Source: Gemmatimonadota bacterium
GTDB lineage: Bacteria > Gemmatimonadota > Gemmatimonadetes > Gemmatimonadales > Gemmatimonadaceae
Direction: 5' to 3'
Assembly: GCA_021298395.1 (NCBI GenBank)
Contig: JAJTFH010000006.1
Location: 1 to 45,334 of the forward strand
DNA length: 45,334 bases
Below, piece after piece: positions 34,348 to 43,241 of this stretch. Position 1 is the first letter of the stretch, and each line of letters starts with the position of its first letter. The notes below the pieces were generated by a model. It saw only the letters and a program-made list of their open reading frames with translations. It was not told where the DNA came from and ran no database searches. A program made the translations under genes and the position numbers.

Positions 34348-36183
34348 ATGTCAATCCGTAACATCGCCATCATCGCGCACGTCGACCATGGGAAGACCAC
34401 GTTGGTCGATCAGATGCTCCGGCAAGCCGGCGCTTTCCGCGAGAATCAGGTCGTCGCCGAGCGGGTGATGGATTCCAACCCGCTCGAGCGGGAGCGCGGG
34501 ATCACCATCCTCGCCAAGAACACCTCCATCCACTGGGGCGACACCAAGCTCAACATCGTCGACACCCCGGGGCACGCCGACTTCGGCGGCGAGGTGGAGC
34601 GGATCCTCCGCATGGTCGACGGCGTGTTGCTCGTGGTCGATGCCTTCGACGGCCCGATGCCGCAGACGCGCTTCGTGCTCCGCAAGGCGCTCGCGCTCGG
34701 CCGCACCGTCATCATCTGCATCAACAAGATCGATCGCCCCGGCGCCGACCCGATGCGGGTGCACGAGGAGGTCCTCGATCTCCTGATCGAGCTCGAAGCC
34801 AACGAATCGCAGCTCGACGCCCCGGTGGTCTACGCCTCGGGTCGCGATGGGATCTCGACGATGGATCTCGACACCCCGGCCGTGGACCTGACACCGCTCT
34901 TCGAGACGATCGTGAAGCACGTCCCGGCGCCGCCGAGCGATGCCGCGGGGCCGTTCCAGATGCTCGTCTCGACGATCGACTACTCGAACTACCTGGGCCG
35001 TCTCGCCATCGGGCGGGTCGAGCGCGGGACGGTGAAGGTCGGGGACACGGTGCACCTCCTCCCGGTCGATCACACCCTCAAGGGGGCCCCGGGCCGCGTG
35101 ACCAAGCTCTTCGGCTTCGAAGGGCTCGAGCGGGTCGAGGTCCAATCGGCGCCGGCGGGGGAGATCGTGGCGCTCGCCGGGTTGGATGGGGTCGAGATCG
35201 GGCTCACCATCACCGATCCGGAGCACCCGGAGCGGCTCGAGGGGATCGCGGTGGAGGAGCCGACGATCTCCGTCGACTTCCTGGTGAACAACTCCCCCTT
35301 TGCCGGCAAGGATGGGAAGTACGTCACCAGTCGGCAGCTCAAGGAGCGGTTGGAGAAGGAGCTCGAGCGGAACGTCGCGCTCCGCGTCGAGGATACGGAG
35401 AGCACCGACACCTGGACCGTCTCCGGGCGGGGCGAGCTCCATCTCTCGATCCTCATGGAGACGATGCGGCGCGAGGGATACGAGTTCCAGGTGAGCCGCC
35501 CGCGCGTGATCCAGCATCAGGGGCCCGACGGCGAGCGGCTGGAGCCGTACGAGGAGCTCGCGATCGACGTCCCCGAGGAGTTCATGGGGACCGTCATCGA
35601 GAAGCTCGGCCCCCGCAAGGCGAGCATGGTCGAGATGAAGAACCCGGGGCAGGGGCTCGTGCGCCTGGTGTACAAGATCCCCGCGCGTGGCCTCTTCGGG
35701 TATCGCTCCGAGTTCCTCACCGACACGCGCGGCACCGGGATCATGCATCACCGGTTCCTCGAGTACGGGCCGTGGGCGGGTGGGCTCCAGGGGCGCCTGC
35801 GCGGGGTGCTCATCTCCATGGAGCTGGGCACGATCATCGCCTTTGCCCTCGGCAACCTGCAGGAGCGCTCGACCCTCTTCGTCTCCCCGGGGGACGAGGT
35901 CTACGAGGGGATGATCGTGGGGGAGAACTCGCGGCCGGGGGATATGGACGTGAACCCGACCAAGGAGAAGAAGCTCACGAACATGCGCTCCAAGGGCACC
36001 GATGACGCGATCCAGCTCGAGCCCCCGCGGCAGTTGACGCTGGAGAGCGCGCTCGAGTATATCGAGGACGATGAACTGATCGAGGTCACCCCGACCGCCA
36101 TCCGGCTGCGGAAGCGGATGCTGAGCGCGAGTGACCGGAAGCGGACCAGTCGGGACGCGAAGAAGGAGCGGGCTGGGGCCTGA
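34348..36183 (+). CDS. typA: ribosome-associated GTPase TypA/BipA
   Basis: This 611-residue translational GTPase is full length. Motifs: [15 protein letters not shown] near the N-terminus, [28 protein letters not shown] and YASGRDG, then EF-G-like domains and the BipA C-terminal domain ([19 protein letters not shown] and the late [15 protein letters not shown]). BipA binds ribosomes and helps 50S assembly at low temperature or under stress. ATG 34348 gives the canonical [16 protein letters not shown] start; the 25-residue longer frame upstream would read through the promoter-like box. A short acidic protein gene follows 40 bases downstream. Confidence 0.97.
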   Translation: MSIRNIAIIAHVDHGKTTLVDQMLRQAGAFRENQVVAERVMDSNPLERERGITILAKNTSIHWGDTKLNIVDTPGHADFGGEVERILRMVDGVLLVVDAFDGPMPQTRFVLRKALALGRTVIICINKIDRPGADPMRVHEEVLDLLIELEANESQLDAPVVYASGRDGISTMDLDTPAVDLTPLFETIVKHVPAPPSDAAGPFQMLVSTIDYSNYLGRLAIGRVERGTVKVGDTVHLLPVDHTLKGAPGRVTKLFGFEGLERVEVQSAPAGEIVALAGLDGVEIGLTITDPEHPERLEGIAVEEPTISVDFLVNNSPFAGKDGKYVTSRQLKERLEKELERNVALRVEDTESTDTWTVSGRGELHLSILMETMRREGYEFQVSRPRVIQHQGPDGERLEPYEELAIDVPEEFMGTVIEKLGPRKASMVEMKNPGQGLVRLVYKIPARGLFGYRSEFLTDTRGTGIMHHRFLEYGPWAGGLQGRLRGVLISMELGTIIAFALGNLQERSTLFVSPGDEVYEGMIVGENSRPGDMDVNPTKEKKLTNMRSKGTDDAIQLEPPRQLTLESALEYIEDDELIEVTPTAIRLRKRMLSASDRKRTSRDAKKERAGA

Positions 36184-36223
36184 CCCGGTCCGGACCAATC
36201 ACCCAATCAGGGAGAGCGGGCAG

Positions 36224-36508
36224 ATGCGGGGGCAGGGACGGTCGGGAGGGGCGGTGGGACTCGCAGACGAGGAGGAGCTCGGGATCGGTGGGGAGGATCT
36301 CGAAGGGCTCTCGGTGATCGATGGCGAGGATCTCGATGGGAACCTCGACGACCTGGACGAGGACGACCTCGACGAGGATGAGGACGAGGAGTTCGAGGAC
36401 GATGAGGATGAGGAGGAGGATGACGGCCTCATCGACCTCGACGACGAGTACGACGATTTCGGGGAGGAGGATGACGATCTCCGGGGCCCTGGGCGGTACG
36501 ACGAATGA
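36224..36508 (+). CDS. extremely acidic 94-residue protein
   Basis: I recognise no family. After a short Gly/Arg start, residues about 18 to 88 are dominated by Asp and Glu, including runs such as DEDEDEEFEDDEDEEEDD, with scattered Leu, Ile and Tyr; the isoelectric point must be very low. It has no signal peptide, Cys or His. Such proteins may act as disordered nucleic-acid mimics, ion buffers or chaperone partners, but nothing here decides. ATG 36224 follows GGAGAG about 9 bases upstream. The stop overlaps the start of the protease-like lipoprotein gene as ATGA, so the pair is translated together. Confidence 0.65.
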   Translation: MRGQGRSGGAVGLADEEELGIGGEDLEGLSVIDGEDLDGNLDDLDEDDLDEDEDEEFEDDEDEEEDDGLIDLDDEYDDFGEEDDDLRGPGRYDE

Positions 36509-37509
36509 GCATGGCGCGACTCGTGCGGCAGGCAGGGATCGTCGGGCCGCTGCTCCTCCTCGTCGCCTGTCAGGATTTCTTGGTCGGCAAGGTCACCGTC
36601 GACGACTACGAGATCTCCGTGCGCTACGACGGCACGAGACCCTCCGCTGGGATCACCGCCGCGATCGATTCCGCGGTGCGACGTCTCGAACGCATCGTGG
36701 TGACCGGGGTGGACGATGTGCAGCTGGGCTCGGCCGTCGAGCCCTATGACCTGAGCCGTTGCGACAGCCGTATCCCCTCCGGTCGGACCCTGATCGACGA
36801 GGAGGTGGACGACCTGATCGTCTATGTCCATCTCGACACGTTGGAGGGCAACACCATCGCCGAGGCCGGTCCGTGCCTGAGACGCGAGAATGGCTATGGG
36901 ATCCCGGGAGTCGGCAATGTGTGGATCGACACGATCGCCATCGCGCCCTTTCTCCTATCGGGAGCCGCTGATGACGTCATCCTGCATGAGTTGCTTCATG
37001 TGCTCGGAATCGGGAGCATCGTCTGGGCGAAGATGGGGCTCATCTCGACCACGGGTGCGACGGCCGGCCAGTACATCGGGGTGCGCGGCGTCCGGTCCTG
37101 TGGCACGGTGTATGGGGCGTCCACCTGTACCGGATTCGTCCCGGTCGAGGATTGCCTGGGGCTCCCTGCCGAGTGGGAATGTGGCGCGGGGAACATCGGC
37201 GCCCATTGGAAGGAATCGATCTTCGATACCGAACTGCAGACCCCCTTCGTCGAATCGATGGGGCCCCAGCCGCTCTCGCAGATGACGATCGAGGCGTTGG
37301 GGGACATCGGGTACGTCGTGAACACGGCCGAGGCGGACCCCGTCGTGCCATCATTCGTAGCCATGCAGCGAGCGATCGGCGACCATCCCCCGGCGCCGAT
37401 CTTCAACCCGCAGATTCGACGCACCCTCCGGCATCGCCGGGTCTTGCCCCCGCGCTTCGTGATCCTGAGGACGGGCGGCGTCGTTCGCCCGCTCACCCTC
37501 AATCCCTAG
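36505..37509 (+). CDS. leishmanolysin-like (M8-type) metalloprotease, putative lipoprotein
   Basis: This 334-residue protein has a lipoprotein-type signal (hydrophobic 12-20, lipobox LVAC with Cys22). The zinc-protease motif HELLHVLGIG gives His161, Glu162 and His165. A third ligand His234 occurs in GAHWKESIFDTEL, the arrangement of M8 leishmanolysin relatives with an insertion before the third His. A Met-turn candidate is ESMGPQPLS near 250-258. Several Cys pairs (about 86, 124, 199, 208, 217 and 226) could form disulfides. The enzyme is probably anchored at the outer membrane or periplasm. The last 50 residues are Pro/Arg-rich. It is encoded after, and overlapping, the acidic protein. Confidence 0.85.
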   Translation: MSMARLVRQAGIVGPLLLLVACQDFLVGKVTVDDYEISVRYDGTRPSAGITAAIDSAVRRLERIVVTGVDDVQLGSAVEPYDLSRCDSRIPSGRTLIDEEVDDLIVYVHLDTLEGNTIAEAGPCLRRENGYGIPGVGNVWIDTIAIAPFLLSGAADDVILHELLHVLGIGSIVWAKMGLISTTGATAGQYIGVRGVRSCGTVYGASTCTGFVPVEDCLGLPAEWECGAGNIGAHWKESIFDTELQTPFVESMGPQPLSQMTIEALGDIGYVVNTAEADPVVPSFVAMQRAIGDHPPAPIFNPQIRRTLRHRRVLPPRFVILRTGGVVRPLTLNP

Positions 37510-37569
37510 GGATGGGCCGACGGACGTTGACCTGCGCGGGGGAAGCGCTTTTATTACAAGGTTCTGACC

Positions 37570-37643
<74 letters not shown>

Positions 37644-37656
37644 CCTCGCACAGCCA

Positions 37657-37691
37657 GACGCCCCGTCCGCGGTCTCCGCGGACGGGGCGTC
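37657..37691. terminator. perfect 16-bp hairpin after tRNA-Ile
   Basis: GACGCCCCGTCCGCGG (37657-37672) and its exact reverse complement (37676-37691) flank a 3-base TCT loop. It lies 14 bases after the tRNA and 48 bases before the convergent amidohydrolase stop. There is no T-tract on the plus strand, but the stem is the strongest in the window. It probably terminates transcription in one or both directions. Confidence 0.75.
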
Positions 37692-37738
37692 GTCGTTCAA
37701 AGACCTTCGGTCGGGCGCCCCACCGGGGGCGCGCCGAC

Positions 37739-39154
37739 TCACATCGCGATCTTGCCCTGCTGCTGCTTGATCTTCTCCAGATACTTCTTGAAGAACTGCT
37801 TCTGCATGTCGTTCATGTCGATCTCGCGGCCCTGGATGTAGGCCTGGATCACGTCCGACGTCATGTTGAGCGGGGTCCCCGAGGTGATCAGCAACGTCGC
37901 CTGCTTGCCGACCTCCAATGAGCCGACCTGATCGGCGATCCCCATGAACTCAGCGGCATTGATCGTCACCGCCTTCAGCGCCTCCTCCTCCGGCAGACCG
38001 AAGGCGACCGCGACCCCCGCCTCCCAGGGCAGGCGATAGGTGTAGAGGCCACCCGAACCGCCGGCGATCGCGAAGCGCACCCCGGCGGCGTAGAGCTGCG
38101 CCGGCGCATTGTACCCGCCGTCGTACCCCTCATAGGTCCGCTGGGGGGCGTCGAGCGTGGAGGTCAGGATGACGGGGATGTTCTCCGCCTTCAGGCGGTC
38201 GGCGACATGGATCGCGTCGGCCCCACCGCGGATCACGAGGCGCACCCCCTCCCCCTTGGCCCAGGTGATGGCGTCGTTGATCTGCGAGACGGAGTTCGCC
38301 GCGACGACCACGGGGATGGCGCGATCCAACACGGGGATCATCGAGGCATACCGCACATCGGTGCGCGCGACCTGCCCCGCCTGCTGGGCATCACGATAGG
38401 CCCGGGCCTCGGCGAAGAAGTCCTTGAGCGCCTGGACCTGCTCGGCGTAGGTCTTGGGGGCGGGGCGCGCGCCGGCACCCGGAGCACCCGGGAAGCCCGG
38501 CGGCGGGCCGCCACCGAAGCGGCGGGACCGTGCCGCCGGATCGGGCCAATTCACGTTGAGCGCGGCGGCGCCCTTCATCGACATCTCCTCCCAGGTCCAT
38601 CCCTCGAGCGACATCGCCGAGGAGAGCCCCGAGATCACCCCGCCCTCGGGGGTGCTGAAGGCGACGAGCACGCCGGCGGAGCGCGAGGTGCCGATGTGCC
38701 GGCTCTCCGCGTTCACCGCGACCTCGGCCCGCACGTTCGGGTTGAAGTCCCCGAGCTCGGTGATGTCGTTGGAGACCTCGACCGAGCCGATCTCGGTGAT
38801 GCCGACGGTGCTGTAGGCGTCGATGAGTCCCGGGTAGATGTGCTTGCCGGTGACATCGACCACCTTGGCACCGCGCGGCACCGTGACCTCCGCGCCACCG
38901 ATGGCGAGGATGCGCCCTTTGTCCAGGACGATCGTGCCGTTGGGGATCGTGCCCTTGGTCACGGTGTGGATGGTCGCGCCACGGAGCACGACCGGCTGCG
39001 ACTGAGGCGCGACAGGGATCGTGACCTGCGCTCCGACGGCGTGCGCCGAGAGCGCGGCGGTGAGTACGAGGGCGAGGGTGGCGGTGCGCCGCCCTGCCGA
39101 ACGGAGGGTCCTGCGATCCGTCATGTGCATGGGAGTCGAGTGAGTGAGGGTCAC
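37739..39154 (-). CDS. secreted amidohydrolase-like protein lacking the HxH metal motif
   Basis: This 471-residue protein has a signal peptide (hydrophobic about 27-42, cut near VGAQ) and the imidazolonepropionase-like amidohydrolase fold. The typical strand before the first metal site reads GLIDAYSTVG (about 97-106) where active relatives have His-x-His, so both first metal ligands are Tyr and Thr. A Gly/Pro-rich insert lies near 215-233. The C-terminal VGSLEVGKQATLLITSGTPL is family-typical. It may be an inactive partner of the preceding gene. GTG 39154 overlaps the upstream stop as GTGA; ATG 39130 or 39124 would give a more usual signal peptide, so the start is uncertain. Confidence 0.85.
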   Translation of the reverse strand: MTLTHSTPMHMTDRRTLRSAGRRTATLALVLTAALSAHAVGAQVTIPVAPQSQPVVLRGATIHTVTKGTIPNGTIVLDKGRILAIGGAEVTVPRGAKVVDVTGKHIYPGLIDAYSTVGITEIGSVEVSNDITELGDFNPNVRAEVAVNAESRHIGTSRSAGVLVAFSTPEGGVISGLSSAMSLEGWTWEEMSMKGAAALNVNWPDPAARSRRFGGGPPPGFPGAPGAGARPAPKTYAEQVQALKDFFAEARAYRDAQQAGQVARTDVRYASMIPVLDRAIPVVVAANSVSQINDAITWAKGEGVRLVIRGGADAIHVADRLKAENIPVILTSTLDAPQRTYEGYDGGYNAPAQLYAAGVRFAIAGGSGGLYTYRLPWEAGVAVAFGLPEEEALKAVTINAAEFMGIADQVGSLEVGKQATLLITSGTPLNMTSDVIQAYIQGREIDMNDMQKQFFKKYLEKIKQQQGKIAM

Positions 39155-42126
39155 GGTCTGGTCGGCGTGGCGGTGGGGGCGGGGCCGCCCGACGGCGTGG
39201 CGGCGAGGATCGCCTGGATCAGCTGGGCGCGCTGCTTCGCGATCTCCTCGCGCTGCTTCGCGTCCTCTTCCAACGAGAAGTAGCGACGGCCGTCCACCCA
39301 GGTCTGCTCCGCGCGCGTGAACTGCGAGAGCGGGTTCCCGTTCCAGATCACGAAGTCGGCGTCCTTGCCGGCCTCGAGCGATCCGACGCGATCCTGGATC
39401 GCGACGGCGCGCGCCGCCTGATTCGTGACGGTCGAGAGCGCCTGGATCTCATCCACGCCCGAGCGGAGGAGCTTCCCAGCCTCCCAATTCATGCGGGTCG
39501 AGATCTCGGCGTCGTCCGAGTGCAGCGAGGTCACGACGCCGGCCTCCATCAGGAGGCGGGCGTTGTACGAGGTGGCGTCGTACGATTCGAGCTTGAACGC
39601 CCCCCAGTCGCTCCAGACGACGGCGGCGACGCCGGAGGCTTTGAGCTCCGACGCGATCTTGTACGCCTCGACGCCGTGCTGGAGGGTCTGGATCCGGAAG
39701 CCGAACTCCTCGGCGAGTCGCACCAGCGCGAGGAACTCGTCCGCGCGATAGCCATGCGAGGAGACGAGGAGCTTCTGATCGAGGATGTCGAGGAGTGCCT
39801 CCATCCGGAGGTCGCGCCGCGGCGGGAGTCCCGTCTTCTCCTTATCCCACCGCTGCCACTCGCGCCGGTAATCGCGCGCGGCGTTGAAGTGATCACGGAT
39901 GATCTCCTGCACCCCCATACGCGTGTTGGGGTAGCGGTTCGGGCTCCGCTTCGGGTTCTCGCCGAGCGCGAACTTCACGGTGCGCGGCGCGTTCTCGAGC
40001 CGATACTCATCGGGGAGGAGCCCCCACCGGTTCTTCACGAAGACGTTCTCGCCACCGATCGGGTTCGCGGAGCCGTGCTTCACCATCTGCATCGTGAGCC
40101 CGCCGGCGAGCTGCCGGTACATCCAGATGTCGTTATGCGTGAGGACGTCGCCCATCCGCACCTCGGGGACGATCGCGAAGCCGCTCTCATTCACCGAGCT
40201 CACACCGGTGTGGGTGTGCGGATCGATCAGCCCCGGCGTGACGTGCTTGCCGGCGGCATCGACGACGATCGCGCCGCGCGGCGCGGTGAGCCCACGACCG
40301 ACCTGCGCGACCTTGCCGGCCCGGACCAGGAGATCCGCGTTCTCGAGGCGCCCCTGCGCCCCCTGTGTCCAGACCGTCGCGTTGCGCACCAACAGCACCG
40401 CCGCCTGTTCCGGGATCGACGACCGACCGAACTCGATCATCGGGCGGACGAAGGGGAGGTCGATGATCGGCACCTTCTGCGCGATCGTGCCACGCGTCGC
40501 CCCAGTGTAGGGCTCCGTGCGCGTGCCCTTGAAGGTCGGGTCGGTGCCGTTCGGGAGCGAGGTCCAGCCATAGACCTCGTCGCCGCTGACCGCGCCCGAC
40601 ATCAGGACGGTGCCCTCATAGCCCAATGGATCGCCGTTGAAGGTGACCTCGAGTCGGCCCGTCTCGGCGACGAGGCGCACCGCAGCGAGCGGGAGCTCCT
40701 TGCGGCCCGCGCGCTCGATCGTCCCACGGATCCGGTTGATCGGCCCTTCGAGCCGGAGCGTGGCGTTGAAGCCGTCCTTATCCGTCGAGGTGATCGCCCA
40801 GGTGCCACGCGGGTCGATCTGCGGTGGGCGCGTCACGCCGTAGGGCGTGCCCTGCACCCAGACATCGCGGATGGCCGCATCCTGCGTGAAGAGGTCCCCT
40901 TCGGCGATCACGAGATTCGCGACCTTGCCGACCGCGATGGTGCCATGGGTGCGGTCGATGCCGAGCCACCCGGCGGGCACGGTGGTCAGTGCGGCGAGCG
41001 CCCTGTCGGCGGCCAACCCGCGCGAGACCGCGAGGCGAAGGTTCGGCAGGAACTGCGTCAGCGTGGTGAGCCCGTCGGTCGTGATGGCGAACGGCACCCC
41101 GGCCGTGGCGAGCTGCGCCGGATTGGTCGGCGCCTGATACCAGTGGCGCATCGTGGCGAGCGAGGCGTTGAGCGCGGCCTCGGGGCTCGAGACGTCGGGG
41201 GCGTCGGGGAAGTTGAGCGGGATGATCAGCGGCTGCGTCCGGCCCTTGAGCACGTCGATGAGCCGGTACTCGGTCCCATTGCCGCGGAACCAGGGCGCCA
41301 GCTTGTACTCGGTCGCGATGCGATGGGCGCGGAGGTACTCCTCCTCGCTCCCGGTCTGGAAGAGCACCGGTTGCTTCCCTTGCACCGCGTTCGCGAGGGC
41401 GCCGAGCGCCTCGCTCCGCTCCGGGGGCAGCATGCTGCGGCCACTCGCCTCGTAAGCGGCGTTCGCGCGGATGTACCACTCCGCATCCATCAGGGTCTGC
41501 CGCATCAGCGCGGTGGTCCCCATCGTCGAATTCGGATACATCCCGCCGAGCTGGAAGGAACGCTGGAAGCCGACCGACTGCACCAGGTCGGCGCGGAGGA
41601 CGCGCTCGCGCACGCCGGCGTCGCTGAGGTTCACGACCGAGGCCAGGCCACGGAAGATCCCCTGATGCGGGACGGCCAAGGCCGCGCCGAAGCCGAGCGA
41701 TCGCAGCGCCACGCGACGCGTGGAGTCGTCCTTGAGGTTGGCCGTGGTGCTGAACCAGGCGCGCACCTGCGGATTCCAGTGCGTCGGCCCGACGTCACCA
41801 CCGGCGGGCACCGCGTCCATCCCGAGGTCGGCGTGCGCGTCGATGAATCCCGGGAAGACGGTCAGCCCCTTGAGGTCCCAGACGCGGGCGCCGGCCGGCG
41901 CCTTGAGGTTGCGCCCGACGGCGGTGACGAGGCCGTTCCGGATCACGATGGTGGCGCTGTCGATGGATTGGCCCGGTGCGGTGACGACGCGCGCCCCGAC
42001 GAGGGCGTGGAACCCCGTGCCGTTGTCGCGCAGGCCGGTGACCGGCTCGAGGCGCGACGCCTGCTGGGCGCCGAGCGAGCTGGCCAGCCAGAGGGCGAGG
42101 GCGGGGATGGTGCGGGATGCTCTCAC
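39151..42126 (-). CDS. secreted double amidohydrolase-like protein (991 aa)
   Basis: The product has a signal peptide (about 1-21, ending SLGAQQ) and two amidohydrolase halves. The N-terminal half (about 40-435) has GFIDAHADLG: the first His (His98) is kept but the second metal His is Asp100. A beta-rich linker of about 100 residues follows. The C-terminal half (about 560-975) has a complete GLIDPHTHTG site, a later SSHGYRADE and LQHGVE with His, and LHSDDAE with the catalytic Asp, so only this half looks able to bind metals. Substrates of such secreted enzymes in soil bacteria are mostly unknown (dipeptides and cyclic amides are likely). The start is GTG 42126 with GGAG about 7 bases upstream. 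The next gene on this strand encodes a related, inactive-looking protein. Confidence 0.88.
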   Translation of the reverse strand: MRASRTIPALALWLASSLGAQQASRLEPVTGLRDNGTGFHALVGARVVTAPGQSIDSATIVIRNGLVTAVGRNLKAPAGARVWDLKGLTVFPGFIDAHADLGMDAVPAGGDVGPTHWNPQVRAWFSTTANLKDDSTRRVALRSLGFGAALAVPHQGIFRGLASVVNLSDAGVRERVLRADLVQSVGFQRSFQLGGMYPNSTMGTTALMRQTLMDAEWYIRANAAYEASGRSMLPPERSEALGALANAVQGKQPVLFQTGSEEEYLRAHRIATEYKLAPWFRGNGTEYRLIDVLKGRTQPLIIPLNFPDAPDVSSPEAALNASLATMRHWYQAPTNPAQLATAGVPFAITTDGLTTLTQFLPNLRLAVSRGLAADRALAALTTVPAGWLGIDRTHGTIAVGKVANLVIAEGDLFTQDAAIRDVWVQGTPYGVTRPPQIDPRGTWAITSTDKDGFNATLRLEGPINRIRGTIERAGRKELPLAAVRLVAETGRLEVTFNGDPLGYEGTVLMSGAVSGDEVYGWTSLPNGTDPTFKGTRTEPYTGATRGTIAQKVPIIDLPFVRPMIEFGRSSIPEQAAVLLVRNATVWTQGAQGRLENADLLVRAGKVAQVGRGLTAPRGAIVVDAAGKHVTPGLIDPHTHTGVSSVNESGFAIVPEVRMGDVLTHNDIWMYRQLAGGLTMQMVKHGSANPIGGENVFVKNRWGLLPDEYRLENAPRTVKFALGENPKRSPNRYPNTRMGVQEIIRDHFNAARDYRREWQRWDKEKTGLPPRRDLRMEALLDILDQKLLVSSHGYRADEFLALVRLAEEFGFRIQTLQHGVEAYKIASELKASGVAAVVWSDWGAFKLESYDATSYNARLLMEAGVVTSLHSDDAEISTRMNWEAGKLLRSGVDEIQALSTVTNQAARAVAIQDRVGSLEAGKDADFVIWNGNPLSQFTRAEQTWVDGRRYFSLEEDAKQREEIAKQRAQLIQAILAATPSGGPAPTATPTRP

Positions 42127-42331
42127 AAGGTGCTCCGTGGGAGATGGCCGGCGGGGCGGGCGGCCATCGCGGGTCGGGGGTCAGGGCGCCTGCGTCGCCG
42201 GTGCGTGGGTCACGCACACCGCCTGCAGTATGCGCCCCGGATCCTGGGGTGGCAAACGGCGGGCGGGGGATTCGCCCTCTCTACGGATGTGGTGGGCCGA
42301 ACGCTGGGGGGGCAGGTGATATCTTCCTCGC
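42127..42331. promoter_or_regulatory. 205-base divergent intergenic region with two inverted repeats
   Basis: This is the longest non-coding stretch of the window, between divergent operons. It holds an 8-bp inverted repeat GATGGCCG/CGGCCATC (42143-42150 and 42161-42168, 10-base loop), which lies in the leader of the minus-strand amidohydrolase gene. A perfect 7-bp repeat GTGCGTG/CACGCAC (42201-42207 and 42211-42217, 3-base loop) lies near its centre and could be an operator. The right edge carries the TATCTT box. No other gene is seen. Confidence 0.45.
42320..42325 (+). promoter_or_regulatory. TATCTT -10-like box before DUF808 gene
   Basis: TATCTT is followed by 6 bases and ATG 42332, so the expected transcript start coincides with the start codon. 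There is no Shine-Dalgarno sequence between. Confidence 0.45.
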
Positions 42332-43241
42332 ATGGCTGGCGCCGGCCTCCTCGCCCTCCTCGACGACATCACCTCACTGCTCGACGACGTCGCCACCATG
42401 TCCAAGGTGGCGGTCAAGAAGACGAGTGGGGTGGTGGGCGACGACTTGGCCCTCAACGCCGAGCAGGTGATCGGCTTCACCCCGGACCGCGAACTCCCGG
42501 TGGTCTGGGCGGTGGCGAAGGGGTCCCTGCTCAACAAGGTGATCCTCGTGCCGGCGGCCCTCCTGATCAGTGCCGTCGCGCCGGCAATGATCGCGCCCCT
42601 GCTCATGATCGGCGGGGCCTTCCTCTGTTTTGAAGGGTTCGAGAAGGTCTGGCACAAGCTCACGCATGATGCCGCCGATGCACAGCACCAAGACGAGCTC
42701 CGGGTGGCGGTGCGGAATCGGGCGGTAGACCTCGTCGCGCTCGAGCGGACGCGCATCCGCGGCGCGATCCGGACCGACTTCATCCTCTCGGCGGAGATCG
42801 TGGTGATCGCTGGGGACGATGGCGTCGGCCCCGATGCCCCAGCAGGTCGCGGCGCTCAGCGCGATCGGTGTCCTCGTGACGGCGCTCGTCTATGGCCTGG
42901 TCGCGGGGATCGTGAAGCTCGACGACCTCGGGCTCCGCCTGATCGCGGCGGGGGGCGCCTCCCGCACCCTCGGCACCGGGATCATCCGGTCGGCGCCCTG
43001 GCTCCTCAAGGGGCTCGGCATCGGTGGGACGATCGCGATGTTCCTCGTCGGAGGGACGATCCTCGCGCACGGGATCCCGGTGGTGGGGCATGGGGTCGAA
43101 TCGCTCGCGGCGGGAATGGGGGCACTCGGATCGCTCGTGGCGATGGTGCTTGAGGGCGCCGTGGGTGCCGTGGCCGGCGGGGTGATCGTCGGGGTCGTCG
43201 CACTCGGGCGGCGGGTGCGATCGGCGGGCGCGACGGCATGA
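42332..43241 (+). pseudogene. DUF808/YedI-family membrane protein interrupted by a frame change near 42810
   Basis: Residues 1 to about 160 from ATG 42332 match the DUF808 family ([20 protein letters not shown] at the start, [17 protein letters not shown] before the break). The rest of the family sequence continues in another frame from about 42815 ([32 protein letters not shown], here split by position: 42834-42930) to TGA 43241. Adding two bases near 42810 (where CT may stand for CTCT) restores one protein of about 303 residues, the usual length. The product would have several membrane helices and unknown function. The second-frame stop overlaps the next gene as ATGA, which shows that this frame is genuine. 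It is a real lesion or an assembly error. Confidence 0.85.

Noticed and set aside
36330..36470. GAG/GAC-rich tract as a simple-sequence repeat
   Set aside because: Codons vary (GAG, GAC, GAT) and other residues interrupt it; it reads as a coding Asp/Glu-rich segment with start, ribosome site and coupled stop.
39520..42633. A 1037-codon open frame antisense to the double amidohydrolase
   Set aside because: Same cause; the sense strand has a signal peptide and family motifs, the antisense translation has neither.
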